Assembly (NCBI GenBank): GCA_028280945.1
Contig: JANQKV010000070.1
Span: forward strand, 1 to 55,993
Length of the DNA stretch: 55,993 nucleotides
Reading direction: 5' to 3'
Source: Opitutaceae bacterium
GTDB lineage: Bacteria; Verrucomicrobiota; Verrucomicrobiia; Opitutales; Opitutaceae
A model generated the notes under the pieces. The model was not told the origin of the DNA, ran no database searches, and was given only the letters and a program-made list of their open reading frames with translations. Each line of letters begins with the position of its first letter. Position 1 is the first letter of the stretch. The translations under genes were made by a program, and so were the position numbers. Positions 25,643-32,718 of this stretch are shown here, piece by piece.

Positions 25643-26119
25643 TTAGGGGGTTTTACCCGGGGGTGGCCGGGGCTTATCCCCTCCGGGCGGGTGCGGCGAT
25701 TGGCCGTCGCGAGGAGGACGGTTCGCCCCGACCGCTCCTCGACGCCGCTCCTCCAGTGCCTGCCAACGCTGGCGCTGCCGCTCCTGGAGCTCCGCATATT
25801 TTTCCTTCTGCTCTGCGGTGAGCACGGTCGAAATCCTGCTGTCCAGTTCGCGCATGGTATCGCGACTGGCTTGGCGTTGCTCACGCAACTCTTCCCAAGC
25901 CTCCCCCACCATGACGCGCACCTGCCGGCGCTGGTCGTCGGAGAGTTCGAGTCGATCCGAAAGGTGTTGCAACAGCCGCGGGGCAAATTGGTTGGGTCCC
26001 CGCCCTTGTTCAACGATCCGCGCCGCCACCCGCAAAGAGATGAAACCGCCCGCGACCGCACCGGCCACGAAGACGCCGATCAGGACCAGCCAAACTTTCC
26101 ACGACGACGCCTTGGTCAT
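25643..26119 (-). CDS. Periplasmic Spy/CpxP-like protein with membrane anchor
   Basis: The ATG at 26119 overlaps the previous stop (ATGA) and gives 158 residues. An N-terminal membrane helix (WLVLIGVFVAGAVAGGFISL, about 9-28) is followed by a helical domain with LSDRLELSDDQRRQVRVMV and ISTVLTAEQKEKYAEL, the LTxxQ-type repeats of Spy/CpxP and heavy-metal resistance proteins. The tail is Pro/Arg/Gly-rich. Such proteins act as periplasmic chaperones or stress sensors. It is third in an ECF sigma operon, so envelope stress is a reasonable context. Confidence 0.75.
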   Translation of the reverse strand: MTKASSWKVWLVLIGVFVAGAVAGGFISLRVAARIVEQGRGPNQFAPRLLQHLSDRLELSDDQRRQVRVMVGEAWEELREQRQASRDTMRELDSRISTVLTAEQKEKYAELQERQRQRWQALEERRRGAVGANRPPRDGQSPHPPGGDKPRPPPGKTP

Positions 26120-26418
26120 GACAAATCCCACAGGGCCGTGACCGGGTCCTCGGCCTCCAGCACCTCTTGTTCAATGGAGTCGGCGACCGCGGGCAGGTTG
26201 ACCGCCACACTCAGAACGGCGATTCCTCCTGCCACCGCCAAGGCCCGCCAAGCCCGGCGTTCGATCCACGCCATCCACGACGCGGCCTCCGCCTGTTTGC
26301 GCGCCAGGGCGACCACCCGGGTCGCGAAGCCATAAGGCGCCGCTACCGGCTCATTCGGCGCGGTCGGGGCCGCCTCCCGGGCGTGCTTCACCAGTTGATT
26401 CAGGGCATTTCGTTTCAT
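26116..26418 (-). CDS. Small membrane protein, probable anti-sigma partner
   Basis: This 100-residue protein has a soluble N-terminal part (MKRNALNQLVKHAREAAPTA, then YGFATRVVALARKQAE) and one membrane helix (about residues 56-78, AWRALAVAGGIAVLSVAVNL), with an acidic C-terminal end outside. It lies between the sigma gene and the Spy-like gene and overlaps both by four bases. The size and position fit a short anti-sigma factor, but no zinc motif or recognised domain is present, so the role is inferred from context. Confidence 0.7.
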   Translation of the reverse strand: MKRNALNQLVKHAREAAPTAPNEPVAAPYGFATRVVALARKQAEAASWMAWIERRAWRALAVAGGIAVLSVAVNLPAVADSIEQEVLEAEDPVTALWDLS

Positions 26419-27023
26419 CGGGACTCCTCTGCTTCTAGCTTTTCCAAAAGGGTGCGCAACTTTCTCCGGGCGCGAAATGCCCGCACTTTCACGACGGGAG
26501 CGCTCCAGCCGGTGATCTTGGCGACCTCGGCAAGTGACTTCTGCTCAAGATCAACCAATTGGACGACCATTCGGTCGGCTGGCTTGAGTTGATCGAGCAG
26601 TTTTTCCAACAACTCATGGGCCGCCAAGGCATCCCCGGCGTTGCGCACGGAATCGTCACGCGTCACGACGTCGAGCATCTCGGCTTCGTTTTCGGACAAG
26701 TCGGCATGGCGAAGCTCCGGACGGCGCTGCTGCTTCCGGAGCTGATCGATGCACGTCGTCACCGCGATGCGGGAGAGCCAATGCGTAAACGGCATGTCGC
26801 CGCGATACTGTTCAAGTCGCGAAAACATCTTTAAAAACACCTCCTGCGCGAGGTCCTCCTCGTCCAATCGCCGCGGTAGGCGTGGTCGGATAATGCGAAT
26901 GACCTGCGGATACAAGTGCTCCACCAGGTCGCGAGCGGCGTCCTGATCGCCCGCCTGCACCAACGCCAAATGCACCGGGATATCGAAGGCATCGGCGTCA
27001 GGTGGCATGAGTGAAGCAAACAT
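26415..27023 (-). CDS. ECF-type RNA polymerase sigma factor
   Basis: From the Met at 27023 this is a 202-residue sigma factor (a second Met lies five codons later). Region 2 shows LVEHLYPQVIRIIRPRLPRR, DEEDLAQEVFLKMFSRL and FTHWLSRIAVTTCIDQLRKQ. Region 4 shows LKPADRMVVQLVDLEQKSLA and EVAKITGWSAPVVKVRAFRA, a variant helix-turn-helix. It heads an operon with a small membrane protein and a Spy/CpxP-like protein, all with 4-base overlaps. It diverges from leuA, so its upstream region abuts the leu leader promoter. Confidence 0.92.
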   Translation of the reverse strand: MFASLMPPDADAFDIPVHLALVQAGDQDAARDLVEHLYPQVIRIIRPRLPRRLDEEDLAQEVFLKMFSRLEQYRGDMPFTHWLSRIAVTTCIDQLRKQQRRPELRHADLSENEAEMLDVVTRDDSVRNAGDALAAHELLEKLLDQLKPADRMVVQLVDLEQKSLAEVAKITGWSAPVVKVRAFRARRKLRTLLEKLEAEESR

Positions 27024-27101
27024 CGGGCATACACAGGATTCAAGACGCGGTCCGCGTGGGACGGTTACACCAGTCGGTCGAAAATCTTGGTATTCCGTCC
27101 C

Positions 27102-27130
27102 TTGACTCACCGCTTCGCCGTGCCGATAAC
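27102..27130 (+). promoter_or_regulatory. Predicted sigma-70 promoter of the leuA leader
   Basis: TTGACT at 27102-27107 and GATAAC at 27125-27130 are separated by exactly 17 bases. The expected start near 27137 leaves only a few bases before the leader ATG at 27141. The -10 (CGATAAC) is also half of an inverted repeat with GTTATCG at 27147-27153. Confidence 0.6.
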
Positions 27131-27140
27131 CCCAATACTG

Positions 27141-27179
27141 ATGCGAGTTATCGCCCTTGAACTGCTACGACTTAGCTAG
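27141..27179 (+). CDS. leuL: Leucine-rich leader peptide of leuA (MRVIALELLRLS)
   Basis: A 12-codon frame, ATG to TAG, reads MRVIALELLRLS. Four of its 12 residues are leucine, with Leu at positions 6, 8, 9 and 11, plus Val3 and Ile4. It lies right after a predicted promoter and ends at the 5' foot of a strong hairpin. This is the layout of an amino-acid attenuator, where slow decoding of Leu codons changes downstream RNA folding. No clear SD is present, and the transcript may begin only about four bases upstream. It is unreported to my knowledge for this lineage; expression is not shown. Confidence 0.65.
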   Translation: MRVIALELLRLS

Positions 27180-27223
27180 ACGCACGATCCGCGAGGGTCC
27201 CCGCGCGGGACTGATTGTGCGTC
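27179..27223 (+). promoter_or_regulatory. Leader hairpin between leuL and leuA (attenuator candidate)
   Basis: GACGCACGATC (27179-27189) pairs with GATTGTGCGTC (27213-27223), 11 pairs including one G-U. An inner CGCG/CGCG or a competing GTCCC/GGGAC stem is possible. No U-run follows, so simple intrinsic termination is doubtful. A weaker GAGCC/GGCTC hairpin at 27246-27273 is followed by TGATTTCCCTT. The 5' foot starts in the leuL stop codon. Confidence 0.55.
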
Positions 27224-27337
27224 CATTCCCCTGCGAATTCTCATCGAGCCGCTCCCCACCGGCAGCCAGGCTCTGATTTCCCTTCTGTCGCCTTCCGCTT
27301 TTCCGCATTTCTGTCTTTTCAGTTTCCCGATTCAACC

Positions 27338-29008
27338 ATGCCCTCCTCTCCCGTTTCCAAATACCGTGCCTTCCCGCCGGTGGAATTACCCGACCGCCAA
27401 TGGCCCAGTCGCACCCTGACTCGCGCCCCCATCTGGTGCAGCGTTGACCTTCGCGATGGCAACCAGGCCCTCGCCCAGCCCATGAGCGTCGAAGAGAAGC
27501 TTGAATACTTCGACATGCTCGTCGGCATCGGCTTCAAGGAGATTGAGGTTGGGTTTCCGTCGGCGTCCCAAATCGAGTTCGATTTCTGCCGACGGCTGAT
27601 CGAGGAAGACCGGATCCCGGACGACGTCTCGATCCAGATCCTCTGCCAGTGCCGCAAAGACTTGATCGATCGTTCGTGTGAAGCGATCGACGGGGCGAAG
27701 AACGTCGTCTTCCACCTCTACAACTCCACTTCCCCGGCCCAGCGCCGCTACGTGTTTAGCATGGATCGGTCGGAGATTGTAAAAATCGCGACCGATGCGA
27801 TCCATCTGCTCAAGGCGCATGTGCCGGCCTTGCAAGCCAACGGCACCCACATCCAGCTGGAGTATTCGCCCGAGAGCTTCACCAGCACGGAGTTGGAATT
27901 CGCCCTCGAGATTTGCGAGGCCGTGACCGATGTCTGGCAACCTACGCCCGACAATAAAATCATCCTCAACCTGCCGGCCACTGTCGAATACGCGACCCCC
28001 AACGTGCACGCCGACCAAATCGAGTGGATGTGCCGCCACCTGACCCGGCGTGACCTGACCGTCGTTTCGCTGCACACCCACAACGATCGCGGCACGGGCG
28101 TAGCCGCCACCGAATTGGCGATGTTGGCTGGAGCCGACCGGGTGGAAGGCACGTTGTTCGGCAACGGTGAGCGCACCGGCAATCTCGATATCGTGGTTGT
28201 CGCCCTCAACCTTTACACCCACGGAATCAATCCTCAGTTGGATTTCTCCAACCTGCGGGAAATCCGCGAGGTGTTTGAACGCACGACGCGCATGACCGTG
28301 CCGGACCGACAGCCCTACGGCGGCGACTTGGTGTTCACGGCTTTCTCCGGCTCGCACCAGGACGCGATCAAGAAATCGTGGGATCAACAAAAGACCGGCA
28401 CGCCGTGGGACGTGCTCTACATCCCGATCGATCCCGCCGACATCGGTCGCAACTACAAGGCCATCATCCGCATCAATTCCCAATCGGGCAAAGGTGGCGT
28501 GGCTTACATTCTCGAACACGAGTTCGGCTACATCCTGCCCAAGGCGATGCACCGCGAATTCGGCATCATCGTCAATCGCATCGCCGATGTGAAGGGCGAG
28601 GAGCTTTCAGCCGAAGAACTCCATGCAGCGTTCAAATCCGAATACCTCGATCGCACGGAACCGCTCTCCCTGGTGGACTTTCGCACGACGGAGGAAAACC
28701 GCGTCGTCACCTGTCAGGCGGAAGTCGTGATCGACGGCGAGTCCCGCACGCTCAGCGCGTCGGGCAACGGACCGATCAACGCCTTTGTCACCGCGGTGCG
28801 TGAGACCGGGTTGTTGCAGTTTGAATTCCTCAATTACGCCGAACATTCGCTCGGTTCCGGCGCGCGCGCTCAGGCGATCAGCTACATCCAGATCAAACCG
28901 GAAAATGGCCCGGCGCTCTACGGGGCGGGCATCGACGTGAGTATCGAGATTTCCTCGATCAAAGGTGTGGTCAGCGCCATCAACCGCGCCCTTCAGGCCT
29001 GCCGCTAG
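27338..29008 (+). CDS. leuA: 2-isopropylmalate synthase (long LeuA form)
   Basis: LeuA condenses acetyl-CoA with 2-oxoisovalerate, the first committed step to leucine. The ATG at 27338 gives 556 residues and the typical start KYRAFPPVELPDRQWP, then RAPIWCSVDLRDGNQAL with the catalytic metal and Arg residues. Also seen are the HTHNDRGTGVAATELAMLAG motif, GNGERTGNLDIVVVAL, and SGKGGVAYILEHEFGY. Residues about 430-556 are the regulatory domain that in other LeuA proteins gives leucine feedback inhibition. The leader upstream suggests a second, transcriptional or translational control by leucine supply. Confidence 0.96.
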   Translation: MPSSPVSKYRAFPPVELPDRQWPSRTLTRAPIWCSVDLRDGNQALAQPMSVEEKLEYFDMLVGIGFKEIEVGFPSASQIEFDFCRRLIEEDRIPDDVSIQILCQCRKDLIDRSCEAIDGAKNVVFHLYNSTSPAQRRYVFSMDRSEIVKIATDAIHLLKAHVPALQANGTHIQLEYSPESFTSTELEFALEICEAVTDVWQPTPDNKIILNLPATVEYATPNVHADQIEWMCRHLTRRDLTVVSLHTHNDRGTGVAATELAMLAGADRVEGTLFGNGERTGNLDIVVVALNLYTHGINPQLDFSNLREIREVFERTTRMTVPDRQPYGGDLVFTAFSGSHQDAIKKSWDQQKTGTPWDVLYIPIDPADIGRNYKAIIRINSQSGKGGVAYILEHEFGYILPKAMHREFGIIVNRIADVKGEELSAEELHAAFKSEYLDRTEPLSLVDFRTTEENRVVTCQAEVVIDGESRTLSASGNGPINAFVTAVRETGLLQFEFLNYAEHSLGSGARAQAISYIQIKPENGPALYGAGIDVSIEISSIKGVVSAINRALQACR

Positions 29009-29015
29009 CGTTGGT

Positions 29016-30134
29016 TTAAGTTCGTTCCACGCGGCGGAAGAGCCAGACACCCAACCCCGTGAAAACGGCGGCCGGCAGCCACATGAGCAGGTCCGGCCGC
29101 CACGCGGGTTTGGCCTCGAGCCAGGAAACGACAATCGTCAGGAAGTAGTAACCCATCACCAGGAGCAGCGCGACACCGAGATTGGCCGAGGTTTCGGAGC
29201 GCGAGACCCGGATGCCCAAGGGCACGGCGAGGATCGCAAACGCCAGCACCGCAATCGCCGTGGCCCCTTTTTCGGAGATCGCCAACGAAACCTTCATGCC
29301 CGTCTCACGATCTCCGGCCGCGTACAGTCGATCGCGTTCGGCCACCAGCTGGGTAAAGGTCATCGACTTGTAACGCACCCGCCGCTGGCGCTGGTTGAAG
29401 AGATCGTCGACCTCAAAAACAAGCGGGACTTCGCCGATCGTGGTGGTGCCGCGCACCCGCGAGAAATCCTCCGGATCCTGTTCATTGCGGGCTTCGGCAA
29501 TCACGTCTCGCAGGGTGACCGAAAGCGCGGCGGTGGGCTCGTCGAACTCCACCTTGCCCGAAGCCGCCCGGCCCGATTCGACCACCCGGTCCTCGGAGTC
29601 CAGTCGCCAAAACCAGATATCACGCAGCTCGGCGCCTTCCTTTTCCTCGACGTAAACGACCACGCCCGGAAAATCGCGCACGAAGGTTTTCGGCACGATG
29701 AAACTAAGCGGATTGGTCTGCACCGCATCCGCCAAAATCGCCTTATACGCCGCCCGTGCGCGTGGCATGAATTCAAAGTTCACCAGCAGCGCGCCGAACG
29801 TGCCGACCAAGCCAAGCAGAATCACCGGTCGGGCGACATAAAAGAGACTCAATCCGGCCGCACGCATCGCGGTGATCTCCTGTTGAGCGGACATGCGCCC
29901 CAACACGAGCAAGATGCCGGTGAGCATCCCCATGGGCAACGCGTAGGCGGCCACGTAGGGCACCAGCAGCCCCATCAAATATAGGAACGTCAATGGTTCG
30001 ATCTGCCCGGCGAGCAGGTAACCCACCATATCCTTGAGCACATTGCCCAGAATCAACACCGCCGCGAACAACCCCACCGCCGCCAGGCAGGTGGCGAGAA
30101 CACTCCAGAAGACATGGCGATGTAGCAGATTCAC
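29016..30134 (-). CDS. LptF/LptG-type LPS export permease
   Basis: LptF and LptG form the membrane part of the Lpt ABC exporter that lifts LPS from the inner membrane into the Lpt bridge. The 372 residues show the family order: three N-terminal helices with YALPMGMLTGILLVLGRMSAQQEI, a periplasmic beta-jellyroll (about 130-270, with FVRDFPGVVVYVEE), then three C-terminal helices (IAVLAFAILAVPLGI, GVALLLVMGYYFLTIVVSW). Sequence alone does not separate F from G. It diverges from the response regulator gene; the palindrome at 30274 lies in the shared upstream region. Confidence 0.9.
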   Translation of the reverse strand: MNLLHRHVFWSVLATCLAAVGLFAAVLILGNVLKDMVGYLLAGQIEPLTFLYLMGLLVPYVAAYALPMGMLTGILLVLGRMSAQQEITAMRAAGLSLFYVARPVILLGLVGTFGALLVNFEFMPRARAAYKAILADAVQTNPLSFIVPKTFVRDFPGVVVYVEEKEGAELRDIWFWRLDSEDRVVESGRAASGKVEFDEPTAALSVTLRDVIAEARNEQDPEDFSRVRGTTTIGEVPLVFEVDDLFNQRQRRVRYKSMTFTQLVAERDRLYAAGDRETGMKVSLAISEKGATAIAVLAFAILAVPLGIRVSRSETSANLGVALLLVMGYYFLTIVVSWLEAKPAWRPDLLMWLPAAVFTGLGVWLFRRVERT

Positions 30135-30273
30135 GGGCGGGACGTAAGACGGTTGAGTTGTGCCCTTCCTTTCGGTCAGGGGCCAACTCTTTTCCCATGA
30201 ACCACTGGTCCCATTCCGTCGGCTCGGGCAGATACTATTGCTTCTCGGAAAGACATGCCTCCAGGGAGCCTTT

Positions 30274-30291
30274 GATTACAAAACTGTAATC
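30274..30291. promoter_or_regulatory. Palindrome GATTACA-N4-TGTAATC, probable response-regulator box
   Basis: GATTACAAAACTGTAATC is a perfect inverted repeat, 75 bases before the response regulator GTG and 140 before the lptF/G start. Its core ATTAC-N6-GTAAT recurs at 32498-32513, upstream of the GT39 operon. Confidence 0.6.
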
Positions 30292-30365
30292 TGTATGTCA
30301 TCCTTCCGCAATCCAAACGGCGATTCTTGCTCGTTTCCATCTGTCACAGGACTGACTCTCAGTCT

Positions 30366-31037
30366 GTGCGTATCCTCATTGTCGAAGACGAAAGAAAGGT
30401 CGCGACTCTGATCAGCTCCGGTTTGGAGGAACAGGGCTGGCAGGTCGAGATATGCCACCGGGGCGACGATGGCTTGGCCTTGGCCAATGAACAGAATTTC
30501 GACGCCATCGTGCTCGATATCATGCTGCCCGGCCGGGACGGCTTGAGTCTTTTGCGCCAATTGCGCCGACAGCGCAACGCGACGCCGGTGATTCTCTTAA
30601 CCGCCCGCGGCGATGTGGACGAGCGCGTCGAAGGCCTGGAGCTGGGCGCCGACGATTACATGGCCAAACCCTTCTCGGTGGTTGAACTGGTGGCGCGACT
30701 GCGAGCGATCCGGCGGCGGCAATCCGGGGACGGACTGACCACCCTTTCCTTGGCCAACCTCAGCCTCAACCTGCATACCCGCAGGGTGCGGCGGGACGAC
30801 GTGGAGATCGAACTCACTCCCCGCGAATTCGCTCTCCTGGAAACCTTCCTCAACAGCCCGGATCGCGTCCTCTCCCGCACCTATCTCTGCCAGCGCGTGT
30901 GGGGCTTTCAGTTCGACCCCGAAACCAATGTGGTCGACGTGGCCGTCCAACGCCTCCGCCGCAAGATTGACCACAACTTCACGCCACGCTTGCTCCAAAC
31001 CGTGCGCGGGGTGGGATACGCCCTCTCGGTGGAATGA
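30366..31037 (+). CDS. OmpR/PhoB-family response regulator
   Basis: The GTG at 30366 puts the receiver start (RILIVEDERKVATLI) at residue 2 and gives 223 residues. The phosphorylated Asp lies in AIVLDIMLPGRDG (about residue 51), with the conserved Thr of LLTARGD and Lys of YMAKPFS. The C-terminal winged helix (about 130-220) shows LTPREFALLETFLN and VVDVAVQRLRRKID, ending TVRGVGYAL. It overlaps the kinase gene by four bases. A palindrome upstream suggests autoregulation. Similar to the CusR/CopR/PmrA group; the signal is unknown. Confidence 0.95.
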   Translation: MRILIVEDERKVATLISSGLEEQGWQVEICHRGDDGLALANEQNFDAIVLDIMLPGRDGLSLLRQLRRQRNATPVILLTARGDVDERVEGLELGADDYMAKPFSVVELVARLRAIRRRQSGDGLTTLSLANLSLNLHTRRVRRDDVEIELTPREFALLETFLNSPDRVLSRTYLCQRVWGFQFDPETNVVDVAVQRLRRKIDHNFTPRLLQTVRGVGYALSVE

Positions 31038-32365
31038 AACACCCGCCCTCCATTCGGCTGCGAGTCGCCCTCTGGACCGCCGGCCTCACCGCCGCCTCCC
31101 TTGCTCTGCTGGCCACTTCCAGTTGGCTCTACATGCACCATCAAAACCTGTCGGCCATCGACGTGCTGATTAATGCCGCCGCCAAGGAGCAGTTGGAGGA
31201 AATCGCTGAAGAAGAAGACTTCAATTTCGACGAGTTCGAAGCTTGGCTGGGCCAAGCCCTGTTGACCAGCGACGGGAAATTGATCTCCGCCACCAGCCAA
31301 CTTTCCCCGGAGTTCATAACCCGGATTCTCGCTCGTCCCGGGCCGCACACGCTGCGCGATGGCGAAACCACTTGGCGTGTGGTCACCCACCGTGATCAGG
31401 GTTTCATCTCCGTGGCCACCCATGATTTGGCCGAATTTCATCAAGTCCTCCGAGGTCTCGCCACCGCCTATGGCCTGACCCTGCCCTTGGTCGCCTTGCT
31501 GGCCGCAGGGGTAAGCTGGTCGCTCGCTGGTCGCTCCCTCCGCCCGGCGGAAACCCTCGCCCAGGCGGCGGAAAACATCGGCGGCGGCGGTGGCGCAGCA
31601 CGCCTGCCCGATGCTCCCACCGAAGACGAAATCGGCCGCCTTACCCGCGTCCTCAACGGCATGCTGGCACGCATCGAACGTCACCATCAACAGGCCCGTC
31701 GTTTCGCCGGGGATGCTTCCCATGAGCTGCGCACCCCACTCACCATCATCAAGGGTGAACTGGACACGGCGCTGGCTTCCCCCGAACTGCCGACCTCATT
31801 TGAAACCACCCTGCTCAGCGCTCAATCCGAGGCCGCGCGCATGCAACAGATCATTGAGCAACTGCTGACGCTTTCCCGCTACGATGCCGGTATCCAACGT
31901 CATCATCGAGAATCCCTCGACCTCGCGGGCCTGCTGCGTGAGCTGTCCGAAGACGCCGAGCTCCTCTCTCATCGCCACCAGCTCAAAATGGCCTTCGACC
32001 TGCCGGAGTCGCTCACGGTCGAGGCCAACCCGGCCGAGATTCGTCGGCTCCTGCTCAACCTGCTCGACAACGCCGCCAAATACAATCGACCCAACGGACG
32101 CATCGAAATCCAACTGCGCCGGGCAAGCGAAAGTCTGGTTGAAATTGAGATCGCCAACACCGGTCCCTTGATCAGCCCGGAGGATGTGGAACGGATATTC
32201 GACCGTTTCTTTCAAGTCGACGAATCGCACCACAACACCGGCTGTGGACTCGGTCTCAGCCTGTGCCGCGAAACCGCCCGCGCCCACGGCGGCGATATCA
32301 GGATCAAGGTTGATGAAGCGACCGGAATGAACCACTTCGTGGTCACCCTGCCCGCCCAAGTTTGA
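31034..32365 (+). CDS. Sensor histidine kinase
   Basis: This 443-residue inner-membrane kinase has two helices (about 13-33 and 147-168) around a short periplasmic sensor. The sensor carries a dense acidic patch, EEIAEEEDFNFDEFEAW, which could bind cations or cationic peptides as in PmrB-like kinases (inference). HAMP-like and dimerisation parts follow, with His in DASHELRTPLTIIKGELD, the N-box LLNLLDNAAKYN, and the G-box GCGLGLSLCRETARAHGG. It should phosphorylate the regulator encoded just upstream, with which it shares an ATGA overlap. Confidence 0.95.
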   Translation: MKHPPSIRLRVALWTAGLTAASLALLATSSWLYMHHQNLSAIDVLINAAAKEQLEEIAEEEDFNFDEFEAWLGQALLTSDGKLISATSQLSPEFITRILARPGPHTLRDGETTWRVVTHRDQGFISVATHDLAEFHQVLRGLATAYGLTLPLVALLAAGVSWSLAGRSLRPAETLAQAAENIGGGGGAARLPDAPTEDEIGRLTRVLNGMLARIERHHQQARRFAGDASHELRTPLTIIKGELDTALASPELPTSFETTLLSAQSEAARMQQIIEQLLTLSRYDAGIQRHHRESLDLAGLLRELSEDAELLSHRHQLKMAFDLPESLTVEANPAEIRRLLLNLLDNAAKYNRPNGRIEIQLRRASESLVEIEIANTGPLISPEDVERIFDRFFQVDESHHNTGCGLGLSLCRETARAHGGDIRIKVDEATGMNHFVVTLPAQV

Positions 32366-32718
32366 GCGGTCGGGATGGGCCAATGGGGCCGTCCCTCTCC
32401 CTGGCAATCTTGCCTCCTTTACTGAGCGGGCAACGTCCCTGATTCACCGGCCACCGCTGCCAAAACTCCCCGTAAACAACGGCGGGATTACACGCTGATT
32501 ACGGCACCGTAATTTACCGAACGCCGGATGAGATCCGCCGTCATCCGTCGCGTGTCTGCACATCTCATCACCTTCCCGGAAACCACGGGGTCGGGCGCAA
32601 TTTCAACCACCGGGCAACATCCGCTCATCTCGTGCGCCGATCACAGGTTTTTAGTGCGCTACGTTTCTTTGCGATGTCGTCTGCATCACGGCGAGGCAGC
32701 TAACCCGAAGGCGCGGCC
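32366..32718 (+). other. Intergenic region upstream of the GT39 operon
   Basis: The 353 bases hold the second regulator palindrome (32498-32513) preceded by a direct GATTAC at 32486-32491, 11 bases before the GATTAC of the palindrome. A 64-codon frame from 32528 to 32722 has no recognisable product. I see no terminator with a U-run after the kinase gene. Confidence 0.5.
32498..32513. promoter_or_regulatory. Palindrome ATTACGG-CA-CCGTAAT, second copy of the regulator box
   Basis: A perfect inverted repeat with the same ATTAC-N6-GTAAT core and spacing as the box before the response regulator. It lies about 205 bases before the GT39 start, in the only gap between the sensor kinase and that operon. 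Confidence 0.6.

Noticed and set aside
27124-27153. Inverted repeat CGATAAC/GTTATCG as an RNA hairpin of the leu leader
   Set aside because: Its left arm is the predicted -10 box and would not be transcribed; an operator remains possible.
27179-27223. Leu leader hairpin as a simple intrinsic terminator
   Set aside because: No U-run follows the stem, so it is listed as a regulatory hairpin only.
27386-28552. 388-codon minus-strand frame
   Set aside because: Antisense shadow of leuA, caused by GC-rich codon bias.
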